Assembly (NCBI RefSeq): GCF_003325355.1
Contig: NZ_CP030850.1
Span: 3,348,001 to 3,412,000, forward strand
Reading direction: 5' to 3'
Length of the DNA: 64,000 nt
From: Runella rosea
GTDB taxonomy: Bacteria; Bacteroidota; Bacteroidia; Cytophagales; Spirosomataceae
Shown here: in pieces, positions 34,445 to 43,450 of the stretch
Layout: each line of letters begins with the position of its first letter
Numbering within the stretch: the stretch's first letter is position 1
Notes under the pieces: model-generated
The model's database searches: none
Told to the model about the DNA's origin: nothing
The model's input: only the letters and a program-made list of their open reading frames with translations
Made by a program: the position numbers and the translations under genes

Positions 34445-37400
34445 TTATCTCTTTGTTAAACTTGCGTCTGAATTCAATATTGTACTCGCAACTACGGCAT
34501 TGGCCGCAATAAGCGACGCGTCCAATTTCGCATCTGCTTTGTATTGCCCAGCCATAAGCCAACCGTTTGTTTTTAACGGGTTTTGGCTAAATTTTTGCAG
34601 TTGAGCCTTTTGTAAGGCCGCTAGCAATTCTACTTCTTTGGACGACGGCCTGCGTCCCGTCAGTTTTCGATAAACCGTCACAATGGCCTGTTTGGGATCG
34701 GGCATTTGGGCCATTTGCTCGCCCATCACCTTAGAGGCTTCCACAAATGTCGGGTCGTTGAGCGTGACCAAAGCTTGCAAAGGGGTATTGGTTTTTTGAC
34801 GACGTACCACACAAAAACTCCGAGAAGTGGCATCAAAAGTCGAAAGGGTAGGGTTCGGAACAGCGCGTTTTGCCAGTATGTACAAACTGCGCCGATACAC
34901 CGCCGCGCCCGAATCGGGCACGTAATTGGCGCTATTGATAAGCCATAAGCCTTCTGGCTGGTACGGTTTCACGCTGCGGCCGCCGATTTCGGGATTCAAC
35001 AATCCACTCGCCATCAATGCGTTATCCCGAATCATTTCGGCGGTGAGGCGATAAGAAGGCCCGTGCGACAACCAACGATTTTCGGGGTCTTTTTCGCGGG
35101 CTTGTTTGGTCGTTTGGGAGGCTTGACGATAAGTAGCCGACATCACGATGAGTTTGTTCAACTGTTTTACGTCCCATCCACTTTCTCTGAACGTAACCGC
35201 CAAATAATCTAGCAAGCCTAAATGACTCGGCAATTCTCCCTGATTTCCAAAGTCTTCGGTGGTTTTTACCAAACCCGTTCCGAAGAAATTTTGCCACAAC
35301 CGATTCACCGCTACCCGCGCCGTGAGGGGATGGTCTTCGTGCGTGAGCCACTGTGCTAATCCGTAGCGATTTTTGGGAAAATCTTTGGGGAAAGCTAAAA
35401 TTGTTTCGGGCGTATTGGGAAAAACTTCTTCGCCAAACGCATCATAATTACCCCGCAAAAGAACGTGTGCTTTCTTGGGTTTTGGCGATTCCTGCATCAC
35501 CATCAATTCTTTCACTTTCTCGGTCGAATCGGCCAAGGTTGAGCGCAATTGCTGCAATTTTTGGCGCGCTATGAGGGTAGTCGGCTCAATGGCAGATAAG
35601 TAATATTCCTTTAAATCAGCCAATTCAACTGCCGAAAGCTGCGCTTTGGTTTTGGTCGCAATGGCGTTCCAATTGGCTTTTTGGGCCAACTGTTTTAATT
35701 CAAACGACGTCAAAACTCGGTCGTAAAACGTAATATCGTCGACTTTTCCGTCGGTAAATCCCCAGCCGCGCCACCATCCACCTACCTGAATCCCCGACTG
35801 CTCCCGCGACCGAAACAAGATGTCTTTTTGAAGTTGGTCCATCGTAGTTTCCATCGCCAATTCGCTACCATCCAAGTACAACCGAAGCCCCTGCGCTTGC
35901 GCTGAGCCATCATACGTAATGGTCAACTGAATCCATTTATCACGCGCGACCGATTGCTTCGATACACGCGTAATGGCATTTGACGGCGCAACGTGCGCCA
36001 TATTGAGTTCAAACTTATTGTCTTTTAAATACAAATGCCAGCCCCTAAAATTATACAATCGCTCCGCTTGGCTTTTGTGAATAATGACCCCTTCTTTCAG
36101 ATTTTTGGGGATATTTACCCAAAGCCCTACGCTGAAGGGTTGGGATTTCCGGTACGCGCCTACGCAATCCAAATCTAGCCACACATCACCGTTGAGGGCC
36201 AAGGCTTTAGTATTACCTCGGTCGGCAAAAGCGGGCGTTTCCTCGCCCGACTCACGCAACATTCGGCCCATTTGTTTTGGGCTAAGGCTATTTTTTAAAT
36301 CATTTTCAAACCCAAAATGGGCTATCAAACCCGTTTGCGGAATCGTTTGTTTGGCCAATTTTTGATGACCGTTTGCCACAAGCCATTGGTCAAAACTTCC
36401 CCCCGCCTTTGTTTTTGTTTGATTTACAACGGCTTCCTGCTGTTTGATTTGGGTATTGATAAATGCCAGCACTTTTTCCTGCTCCGAAGTCGGCAGCAAC
36501 AACGTGGGCGAAGGCATAGCATCGTCCCAAGAAATCTGTCCCGCTTCCTTCACATTGTTGAAAAAGCTGAACAATTCGTAATAATTTTTCTGCGAAATAG
36601 GGTCATACTTATGGTCGTGGCACTTGGCACAACCGACCGAAAGCCCCAAAAATGCGTCGCCAAAGGTATTGGTGCGGTCTACTACGTATTCCGTTTGAAA
36701 CTCTTCTTCAATGATACCGCCCTCCAGATTTTGCTGGTGATTGCGATTGAAGGCCGTGGCAATCCGCATTTCCTTCGTTGGCTGGGGCATCAAGTCGCCT
36801 GCCAATTGCCAATGGACAAACTTATCGTAGGGCATATTTTTGTTGAACGCCCCAATGACCCAATCGCGGTAAGGCGACATATCGCGCAGGCGGTCGACGG
36901 TATAGCCGTGAGAATCAGCAAAACGGGCCAAATCCAACCAATCTACGGCCATTTTTTCGCCATAATGCGGTGATTTCAACAAACGGTCTACCTGTTTTTC
37001 GTAAGCATCGGGGGAATTATCTTTCAAGAACGCGTCGATTTCGGCCAATGTAGGCGGCAAGCCCGTCAAATCGAGCGAAAGCCGCCGAAGTAGTGTTTCT
37101 TTATCGGCCATTTTAGCGGGCGATAATTTTTCCTCTTCGAGTTTTTTAAGGATAAAATTATCTACCGGATTAATGACCCAATCTTCGTTTTGTACGTCGG
37201 GAACGTCGGGCTTTTCGGCCGCCACAAACGCCCAATGAGGTTTGTATTCGGCCCCGTCTTTGATCCATTTGACCAATACGGCCTTCTCCTGCGCCGTGAG
37301 TTGCAGGTGCGAATTGGGCGTGGGCATCATGTACTCGGGGTCGGTTGAAAGGATGCGATGAAACACTTCGCTATCTTCCAAATCGCCAGGGTCGATGGCT

Positions 37401-37657
37401 ACTTTATTGGGATTTTCGGGAAGGTTCGCAAACGCAAAGTCGGCAATATCGAGTCGTAAACCCGCTTTTTGCTTGGCTTTGTCGGGGCCGTGGCAGGCAA
37501 AGCATTTATCCGACAAAATAGGTTTGACGTGCAGATTGTAATCCAATTCGTCGGGCAATTCTTTATACGCCGCCGCTACGTCGTCGGGGAGATCAGGAGT
37601 GCATCCAATCACCGACAAGCACACAATCCCAAAAAGCAGCAAATAATATCGAGGCAT
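34445..37657 (-). CDS. Planctomycete-type cytochrome C / DUF1549 / LamG / DUF1553 lipoprotein
   Basis: A 1070-residue lipoprotein (signal LLLFGIVCLSVIGC, lipid Cys about 19). Domains in order: PSCyt1 with CFACH at residues 52-56; DUF1549 (about 145-360) with a second heme motif CAKCH in SVGCAKCHDHKYDP; a LamG/concanavalin-type beta domain (about 440-650); and DUF1553 (about 790-1010), including HPLTARVAVNRLWQNFFG. It may anchor at the outer membrane with two hemes and a sugar-binding domain. Function unknown. First gene of a pair with DUF1501, divergent from an AraC gene. Confidence 0.9.
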   Translation of the reverse strand: MPRYYLLLFGIVCLSVIGCTPDLPDDVAAAYKELPDELDYNLHVKPILSDKCFACHGPDKAKQKAGLRLDIADFAFANLPENPNKVAIDPGDLEDSEVFHRILSTDPEYMMPTPNSHLQLTAQEKAVLVKWIKDGAEYKPHWAFVAAEKPDVPDVQNEDWVINPVDNFILKKLEEEKLSPAKMADKETLLRRLSLDLTGLPPTLAEIDAFLKDNSPDAYEKQVDRLLKSPHYGEKMAVDWLDLARFADSHGYTVDRLRDMSPYRDWVIGAFNKNMPYDKFVHWQLAGDLMPQPTKEMRIATAFNRNHQQNLEGGIIEEEFQTEYVVDRTNTFGDAFLGLSVGCAKCHDHKYDPISQKNYYELFSFFNNVKEAGQISWDDAMPSPTLLLPTSEQEKVLAFINTQIKQQEAVVNQTKTKAGGSFDQWLVANGHQKLAKQTIPQTGLIAHFGFENDLKNSLSPKQMGRMLRESGEETPAFADRGNTKALALNGDVWLDLDCVGAYRKSQPFSVGLWVNIPKNLKEGVIIHKSQAERLYNFRGWHLYLKDNKFELNMAHVAPSNAITRVSKQSVARDKWIQLTITYDGSAQAQGLRLYLDGSELAMETTMDQLQKDILFRSREQSGIQVGGWWRGWGFTDGKVDDITFYDRVLTSFELKQLAQKANWNAIATKTKAQLSAVELADLKEYYLSAIEPTTLIARQKLQQLRSTLADSTEKVKELMVMQESPKPKKAHVLLRGNYDAFGEEVFPNTPETILAFPKDFPKNRYGLAQWLTHEDHPLTARVAVNRLWQNFFGTGLVKTTEDFGNQGELPSHLGLLDYLAVTFRESGWDVKQLNKLIVMSATYRQASQTTKQAREKDPENRWLSHGPSYRLTAEMIRDNALMASGLLNPEIGGRSVKPYQPEGLWLINSANYVPDSGAAVYRRSLYILAKRAVPNPTLSTFDATSRSFCVVRRQKTNTPLQALVTLNDPTFVEASKVMGEQMAQMPDPKQAIVTVYRKLTGRRPSSKEVELLAALQKAQLQKFSQNPLKTNGWLMAGQYKADAKLDASLIAANAVVASTILNSDASLTKR

Positions 37658-37758
37658 GATGACTTCTAATTTTAGGCTGACAAATTTAAAGTTTAATTAT
37701 TTATTTGAATTATACAAACAAGACTAAGGTTTGCACAAATCCGACTTTTAACGCTTAT

Positions 37759-37859
37759 TTTTATGATTGAATTTATAGAACACTGACTTTTATGATTATC
37801 CTAATTTACGCGTACTAACAACATAATTCTTATTAAAAATCTTATAATCAGTGTTCTAT
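37759..37859. promoter_or_regulatory. AraC-type control region with distant inverted half-sites
   Basis: ATAGAACACTGA (37775-37786) and TCAGTGTTCTAT (37848-37859) are perfect 12-bp inverted copies, 73 bases apart centre to centre, about seven helical turns. The right copy overlaps the AraC start codon. TTTTATGATT occurs directly repeated at 37759-37768 and 37788-37797. The region lies between the divergent DUF1549/DUF1553 and AraC genes. Confidence 0.6.
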
Positions 37860-38739
37860 GTCTACGCACAAATTTGCTTTTAACTCCACTTTTTCGTTAC
37901 TCAACGTGGATTATGTACAGTTGAACAAAAGCTGGAACTATAAGCACATTATCAGTCCTTTTTACCGATTATATCTGATTGATGAAGGTCATGGAACGCT
38001 CTCAAATACCACACAAAACGTTACGCTTGAGGGCCATTTTTTATACCTCATTCCGAGTTTTACGCAGTGCAGTTATTATTGTCCTAATGATTTGAGCCAA
38101 TACTATCTGCATATTTTAGAAGCAACTTCCGATGAGGTTTCTTTTTTTGTGGGCAACCGAAAAATATTTAAAATTCCCGCCAATAGCGACGATTTTAGGC
38201 ATTTCAAACGCCTGATTACTTTAAACCCCGAGCGCGGTTTATTCAAATCCACCGACCCAAAAGAGTACGAAAAACGCCCCATCATTCAGGAATTTCAGGA
38301 GCTAAACAACCGTGTATCGCTGTCGGCCTACGTCGAAACGCAGGGCATTATCTTGCAATTACTCTCCCGTTTTATCGGTACCGAAGACTTTTGTTCTGAT
38401 TCCGAAACTACCCTCTCTTATAAAGTCTCGGAGACGATACGCTATATTCAACAAAACCTTCAAACCAACTTAACCGTGGCGTTTTTGGCCGAAAGAGTCC
38501 ACCAAAATGCGGATTATTTTTCTCGAATCTTCAAAGAAAGCACGGGTGAGCGACCTGCGGCCTACATCCAACTAAAACGCGTCGAGCGGGCTCAATTTCT
38601 AATAATTACCACCGATTTAACGTTCAATGAAATTGCCGCCGAAACGGGTTTTGAAAGCCTAGCGTACTTCTCCAGAACTTTTAAAAAAGTAACGGGCCAG
38701 ACGCCGAGTGTGTACCGGAAGAATAATCGGAGGGTGTAG
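37858..38739 (+). CDS. AraC-family transcriptional regulator
   Basis: A 293-residue AraC/XylS regulator. The N-terminal ~170 residues are a cupin-like sensor. The C-terminal double helix-turn-helix is clear: LTVAFLAERVHQNADYFSRI and then LTFNEIAAETGFESLAYFSR followed by FKKVTGQTPSVYRKN. It is divergent from the DUF1549/DUF1553-DUF1501 pair, with inverted and direct repeats between, one overlapping its own ATG. So it likely controls the pair and represses itself. The ligand is probably a sugar. Confidence 0.92.
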   Translation: MSTHKFAFNSTFSLLNVDYVQLNKSWNYKHIISPFYRLYLIDEGHGTLSNTTQNVTLEGHFLYLIPSFTQCSYYCPNDLSQYYLHILEATSDEVSFFVGNRKIFKIPANSDDFRHFKRLITLNPERGLFKSTDPKEYEKRPIIQEFQELNNRVSLSAYVETQGIILQLLSRFIGTEDFCSDSETTLSYKVSETIRYIQQNLQTNLTVAFLAERVHQNADYFSRIFKESTGERPAAYIQLKRVERAQFLIITTDLTFNEIAAETGFESLAYFSRTFKKVTGQTPSVYRKNNRRV

Positions 38740-38773
38740 TTCTATCGCAGCCCCTTTCAGATTGACAAATACA

Positions 38774-39529
38774 CTACTTCCAACACACATACACTTCCTC
38801 ATCGGCCATGAGTCCGTAGCGTTTGTAGTCAAGTTTTTTGACGTAATCGCTTACTTCTACGCGAAAGCCAGCGCCGGCAAGGCGGCGACGATAATCGAGA
38901 CCGTAGCGGCGTACGTGCTGGTGCGCACCCGCGATGCGTTTGCGCTCGTCGGGGCTGAGGTCTTGGGTTTCGATGGTTTGGGTAAGATGATTGTTGACCG
39001 CTCCCTGAATGATGGCGTAACCGTTGGGTTTGAGCACCCGGTAAATCTCGCGCATTCCGAGCGCATCGTCGGGTACGAGCTCAAAAACGTGGTTGCAGAT
39101 AACGACGTCGAAGGTATTGTCGGGAAATTTGATGTCGGTCACCGACATGACGTGGTCGGGCATGACACCGATGGCATCGATGTAGGTCGTCATCAAATCG
39201 GCGGTTTGGTAGTCGATATTAGAATATTGCCGAATGACGTCGTGAAGGCACTTTTCGGGCGCAAAATGCAGCACTTTTTTAGGCCCCTCAAAAAAATCCG
39301 TTTTATTTTTCAGATACAAATACACCAACCGATGCCGTTCGAGCGACTTGCAAGTATGACACAATGCATTGGGGCGGTTGAAGGGGAGAAATTGACTGTA
39401 GGTGCTGCCGCAAATCGGACATTCGACCTCATTGCCTAGTCCGTAAATAGCCGCCCGAGTTGATGCTTGAACGGCCCTAAGTTTTTTGCGGCCTGCGGGG
39501 CCAATGATATTTTTGAGAAGTGATTTCAT
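38774..39529 (-). CDS. Class I SAM-dependent methyltransferase with zinc-like N-terminus
   Basis: A 251-residue protein. CPICGSTYSQFLPF and LCHTCKSLERHRLVYLYL (residues 38-70) form a possible Cys4 zinc site. A methyltransferase domain of type 11 follows (VLHFAPEKCLHDVIRQ, TAEL-like MTTYIDAIGVMPD, FDVVICNHVFELVPDDALGM, EIYRVLKPNGYAIIQ). Members of this kind often sit in polysaccharide or natural product loci, but the target here is unknown. It converges on araC. A palindromic repeat lies just upstream of it. Confidence 0.85.
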   Translation of the reverse strand: MKSLLKNIIGPAGRKKLRAVQASTRAAIYGLGNEVECPICGSTYSQFLPFNRPNALCHTCKSLERHRLVYLYLKNKTDFFEGPKKVLHFAPEKCLHDVIRQYSNIDYQTADLMTTYIDAIGVMPDHVMSVTDIKFPDNTFDVVICNHVFELVPDDALGMREIYRVLKPNGYAIIQGAVNNHLTQTIETQDLSPDERKRIAGAHQHVRRYGLDYRRRLAGAGFRVEVSDYVKKLDYKRYGLMADEEVYVCWK

Positions 39530-39540
39530 GCAGTAAAGTT

Positions 39541-39612
39541 AACGTCGGTGAAATGAAACGTCGGCGAGGTTTTGAACCTCGCCGACGTTATTCAAAGCCT
39601 CGCCAACGTTTA
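39541..39612. repeat. Palindromic intergenic repeat, copy 1, nested
   Basis: A perfect palindrome spans 39557-39589: AACGTCGGCGAGGTT, TTG, AACCTCGCCGACGTT (15-bp arms). Degenerate arms flank it (AACGTCGGTG at 39541-39550 and GCCTCGCCAACGTT at 39597-39610), so a second, eroded hairpin encloses the first. The same 33-base palindrome recurs at 50776-50808. Confidence 0.85.
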
Positions 39613-39630
39613 GACCGCAAAGTTAGCAAA

Positions 39631-40560
39631 TCATATCGTAAAACTATCTGACTCAATATAGGCTTTGATTAGTGCTTCTTCGCCTTCTTTGCCGGGCTTG
39701 GAATTGCCGTGTTCCATCCCAAAAATGAAGTTTTGGTTATTGGCCTTCATCTTGGTATAAATGTGCTTAAACACGTTTTTATAATTGATTTCACCCGTAG
39801 TTGGCTCTTTACGGCCTGGGTTATCACCGATTTGAAAATACCCGATTTCGCTCCAGCACCAGTCGATGTGCGGAATGATGTGCCCTTCGGTTTTCTGCAT
39901 ATGATAGATGTCAAACAGAATCTTACACGCAGGGCTGTTGACCGCGCGGCAAATTTCGTAGGTCTGGTCAGAGGTTTGCAGGAACAAATTAGGGCTGTCG
40001 CTCAACGGCTCCAACACCATTGTCAATCCGTGCGGAGCCAAAATATCCGCCCCGCGACGCAAAGCGTCAATCACATGGCCTGTTTGGATACCAATGGGGA
40101 GATTACGCTCAAAATCACCAGGCACGACCGTCATCCATTTGGCATTGCAACGCTTGGCGGTTTCTACGGCGCGCTTGCAGCCGTCCAGAAAAATATCTAC
40201 GTGGGCCTGCTTGCCGGCGGCCAGCGTATTCTGAGAGTTTCCGCCTTTGTCTACCACAAACACGCCCATTGTCATGCCCAATTTGGCCAGTGTTTCTCCA
40301 ATTTTGGTTTGCAGTTCTACAGGTTTTCCCATCATACCGTTGTCTTCTAAGGCCATGAAGCCATTGTCGGCCATGAATTTGAGCTGGTCGATGGGGTCTT
40401 TGCCAGCGCTGTTGCTAAACATCCCAAAGTGGGGAGCATACGCCAATTTAAAGTTATTTTTTGCCTTGGGAGCGGCCGTATTGAAAGCGGCAGCAGTGCC
40501 ACCCGCCAACGTGGCTCCCGTAGCCGTAAGGGCAGATTTTACAAAGTCGCGACGAAACAT
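39631..40560 (-). CDS. Tat-exported hydroxypyruvate isomerase-like TIM barrel protein
   Basis: A 309-residue xylose-isomerase-like protein with a Tat signal at the N-terminus (FRRDFVKSALTATGATLAGG). Likely metal ligands appear in LTMVLEPLSDSPN (Glu), ILFDIYHMQKTEG (Asp/His), YFQIGDNPGRKEP and FIFGMEHGNSKPG (Glu/His). The pattern resembles hydroxypyruvate isomerase, but with Tat export. The ATG at 40560 is chosen because it places the Tat motif at the N-terminus. It is the second such protein in this region. The other is at 31820-32731. 81 bases follow the PH-domain gene. Confidence 0.86.
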   Translation of the reverse strand: MFRRDFVKSALTATGATLAGGTAAAFNTAAPKAKNNFKLAYAPHFGMFSNSAGKDPIDQLKFMADNGFMALEDNGMMGKPVELQTKIGETLAKLGMTMGVFVVDKGGNSQNTLAAGKQAHVDIFLDGCKRAVETAKRCNAKWMTVVPGDFERNLPIGIQTGHVIDALRRGADILAPHGLTMVLEPLSDSPNLFLQTSDQTYEICRAVNSPACKILFDIYHMQKTEGHIIPHIDWCWSEIGYFQIGDNPGRKEPTTGEINYKNVFKHIYTKMKANNQNFIFGMEHGNSKPGKEGEEALIKAYIESDSFTI

Positions 40561-40641
40561 AGTTGTGTCGTTTGGGAAGTTTGAGTGAATAAACGATTTG
40601 ACTGCAAAAGCAATGGAGCGCGCTTTTCTAATCAAAACAAA

Positions 40642-41187
40642 TTACTGAACACGTTGGCTCTGCATAATGCCTTTAATATCGGCCAACAATTCTTTTATTT
40701 CCTGAAGCACGACTGCGTTGTCGGAAACGGGGTTGGCAGGGGCGGTGTTTTTTGCCTGCATTCGTTTTTGGCGTTGCGACAAAATCAAGTTACGCAATTC
40801 CTGCGCGTTGATAATACCGACCAGTTGCATATCATTTGCCTGACCTGCGCTTTGACCAGCCGTTTCAAATTTGAGGATACACAAGTGAAAGTACTTCAAC
40901 AACGGCCCTTCCACAAAGGTCACATCCTGAATATTTTCTAATGGAATCGTTTTCTCTACCTGCACCAAAATCCCTTTTTTGAAGCGGATGGCGGTTTCGG
41001 TGAGTTCACATTCCAGCTTGTCGTAATAATGGCGGCTCCACCACTGGCCTACGCCCAAAAACCAAAATGGCAGCAGAACAATCCCGATGACGGTAACGAA
41101 AAAGAGCGAGCCTACATAGAGCACCATGTAGGGCTTAACAAGCTCATTGAATTGAGCTTTGAATACAGATTTGTCAGAAGTTTCCAC
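40642..41187 (-). CDS. Bacterial PH domain membrane protein (YdbS-like)
   Basis: A 181-residue protein. Two hydrophobic segments (about 20-50) precede a bacterial PH (bPH2/DUF304) domain, seen in YYDKLECELTETAIRFKKG and TIPLENIQDVTFVEGPLLKY. A helical C-tail follows. It starts at a GTG at 41187, as the strong context of the sensor gene's stop suggests. It lies 30 bases after the histidine kinase gene. Function unknown. YdbS-like proteins are membrane-associated. Confidence 0.8.
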   Translation of the reverse strand: METSDKSVFKAQFNELVKPYMVLYVGSLFFVTVIGIVLLPFWFLGVGQWWSRHYYDKLECELTETAIRFKKGILVQVEKTIPLENIQDVTFVEGPLLKYFHLCILKFETAGQSAGQANDMQLVGIINAQELRNLILSQRQKRMQAKNTAPANPVSDNAVVLQEIKELLADIKGIMQSQRVQ

Positions 41188-41217
41188 GAATATGGGGGTT
41201 AGTAAATTAGTTTATCG

Positions 41218-42600
41218 CTAAACGTGCGGCAATACTACCTCAAAAGTACTGCCTTTCTGTAATTCACTCTGCAACCGAATCGAGCCTCGATGCATATCCA
41301 CAATCCGCCGGCAAACCGACAGGCCTATGCCGTATCCGCGAAAAGCAGTGGCGTTTTTGGCGCGGTAAAGCGGCTCAAAAATGCGCTGTTTCTCGTCGTC
41401 AGGAATCCCGATTCCCTTGTCTATCACCCGAACGAAACAACTTTTGTCGTTGAAACCAATGCGCACTTCCGCCCGTTTTTCGGAAGAATATTTACAAGCA
41501 TTATCAATCAGATTACTGAAGACGGTTTTTAGGAGAGGCCCATTGCCCAAAACGGTAATATCTTGCTCTAAATCAGGTATATCGTCAAAATCAATGTTTA
41601 TCTGATAATCATTATGAAGGCTTAATAACTCCTCCTGCGTTTCAAAAATCAGCTCATCAAGCCGCACTTCCTGAAAACTGATGGAACGCTCTTTTTTTTC
41701 CGATTGCGCCAATTGGAGCAAACCATTGGTCAACTGAATGAGCCGTTGGGTATCATTTAGCACCGAGCGCAGCACTTTACGGTATTCGTCGGGTGTGCGC
41801 TCTTCTTCCAATGAGACCTGAATTTCGGATTTCAATCCTGCCAGCGGTGTCCGTAATTCATGCGAAGCATTGGACACAAAACTTCGCTGTAAGTCAAACG
41901 ACTCTTCGAGTCGCTCTAGCATTTGGTTAAAATTGATGGCCAATTGAGCAATCTCATCCTGTCGATTCCCTTCATTGAGCGGTTTTCGAAGGTTATAGGC
42001 AGTGATTGTACTGATTTCCTTGTTCATCGCCGAAATAGGTTTGAGCGACTGCCCTGCAAAGATGAACCCTAACACAATGGTAATCAGCACCCCAAACAAA
42101 AAACTATAGACCAACGATTCCCGGAGTTTTTCGAGCTGAATTTTGCCCATGTAATCCTGCGCCGAAGCCATCACCACAAACTCCCCTTTTTCTTCATCTG
42201 TATACATCACGCCCACCACATCGAGGCTGTCGCGGGTGGTTTCGACGTAGGTCCGCTCACGTACGCGCTTCAACAACTCAGGATTGTAGAAGTAATAAAT
42301 TTCCAGACTATCGGCGCTGTAGCTGGCGTAAAGAACTTTATTGTCGGCGTTAAACATCAACACTTTCTCGGCGTACAGCTTAGAAAGCGTTTCTTGATCA
42401 ATGAGTTTCAGCAGTTTGGTATTGATTGGGCCTACTTTTATGAGCAAATTGGCATCCGTCAAAGCCCGGTCGCGCAGCCGCGCAAAAAACTCATCTTTGC
42501 GGTTTTGTTGGGCGATGTAATAAAACGACGCTGAGAATGTAGCCAAAATCAACGCGATGATGGCCGTAAACTGAAGCGCTATTTTGGTCCGAATTTTCAT
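41218..42600 (-). CDS. Sensor histidine kinase, orphan
   Basis: A 460-residue membrane kinase. TM1 is at about 8-30, a periplasmic sensor of 130 residues, TM2 at 163-183, a HAMP segment to about 235, then HisKA with His247 in FVSNASHELRTPLAG and a HATPase_c domain with NLIDNACKY, DKGIGIPDDE and GYGIGLSVCRRIV. No response regulator gene adjoins it, so its partner must lie elsewhere. It follows an uncharacterised gene by 37 bases and precedes the PH-domain gene by 30, so it is part of a longer minus-strand unit. Confidence 0.93.
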   Translation of the reverse strand: MKIRTKIALQFTAIIALILATFSASFYYIAQQNRKDEFFARLRDRALTDANLLIKVGPINTKLLKLIDQETLSKLYAEKVLMFNADNKVLYASYSADSLEIYYFYNPELLKRVRERTYVETTRDSLDVVGVMYTDEEKGEFVVMASAQDYMGKIQLEKLRESLVYSFLFGVLITIVLGFIFAGQSLKPISAMNKEISTITAYNLRKPLNEGNRQDEIAQLAINFNQMLERLEESFDLQRSFVSNASHELRTPLAGLKSEIQVSLEEERTPDEYRKVLRSVLNDTQRLIQLTNGLLQLAQSEKKERSISFQEVRLDELIFETQEELLSLHNDYQINIDFDDIPDLEQDITVLGNGPLLKTVFSNLIDNACKYSSEKRAEVRIGFNDKSCFVRVIDKGIGIPDDEKQRIFEPLYRAKNATAFRGYGIGLSVCRRIVDMHRGSIRLQSELQKGSTFEVVLPHV

Positions 42601-42637
42601 AAAAAATACAGCCGAAAAAATATTGGGCAGCGAGGGG

Positions 42638-43405
42638 TTAACTCAATAATTTGCCAATCAGGCTTTTTAATTTAGGCAAAGTCGAAGCGCCTTTTCCAGG
42701 CTCAACCACCTGTTTATTGTACTCATACCACAATTCATCACCTGGATTGAAGTACAGCCCATTGCGTTTAGGCTTTTGGGTGGCGGCGTTATCAGAGAGC
42801 CAATTGGGTGCATAAAGCACCTCCATCAAATGCGGCAATTCGTGCCACGGATAAAACCGAAGCGATGATTTGCCACCATCCACCACACGTTTTATCTGCG
42901 CATTGCGCGTCCGAAAAGAGGCCGTTACAATAGCTTCCACCGTTCCCTGCGCGGTCACATCAAGAATGTGTAATTCAAAAGCGCGCTCTTTACCCGACGT
43001 TTCGAAGATGGCCTGCAACAGCTCCTGCGCAAAGTAATGCCAGTCGCTCAGGTTTTCGGGCTGGCCCCGCTGGAGTTTTTCCGTTTGCCACTCCAAGGTC
43101 AAAAAATCCTGCTCATCGTCGAGCATGATTCCTCCAGAGAGGCGGGTTTTAGCCAACAATTTTTCCAGTTCGCCACGCCATACTTTGTCTAACTCCCCTT
43201 TCCAATGATAATCATCGTTGTCCGTAAATCCCTCGGCTTCAATCTCATCGGCATCCAGTTCGTCGCGGTGCGTGTACGTTAAATTCAAATCGACCTGCAA
43301 AAGCTCCGCCACGGGAGAAAGCGTTAATGCATATTGGTATGAATAAGGCGGCGGCAATTGAGCCGAGGTTTCAAAATGAAGGATGATCTGACGAAACAAT
43401 GACAT
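42638..43405 (-). CDS. Uncharacterised conserved-looking protein
   Basis: A 255-residue soluble protein that I do not recognise. It is rich in acidic residues early (THRDELDADEIEAEGFTDND) and ends in a basic, hydrophobic tail (PKLKSLIGKLLS). No signal peptide or membrane segment is seen. The two Trp-rich strands (YHWKGELDKVWRGELEKLL and RFYPWHELPHLMEVLYAPNW) suggest a structured domain. It sits between menE and the histidine kinase in a tight minus-strand series, which suggests a housekeeping role in this lineage. Confidence 0.7.
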   Translation of the reverse strand: MSLFRQIILHFETSAQLPPPYSYQYALTLSPVAELLQVDLNLTYTHRDELDADEIEAEGFTDNDDYHWKGELDKVWRGELEKLLAKTRLSGGIMLDDEQDFLTLEWQTEKLQRGQPENLSDWHYFAQELLQAIFETSGKERAFELHILDVTAQGTVEAIVTASFRTRNAQIKRVVDGGKSSLRFYPWHELPHLMEVLYAPNWLSDNAATQKPKRNGLYFNPGDELWYEYNKQVVEPGKGASTLPKLKSLIGKLLS

Positions 43406-43450
43406 TTTTCAGGGATTGATTGAGTGAATAATCGTCGCTTTTTCAAGTCT

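Noticed and set aside
38708-39439. 243-codon plus-strand open frame opposite the methyltransferase
   Set aside because: The minus-strand gene has clear SAM motifs and Cys4 clusters. The plus-strand frame reads as its complement.
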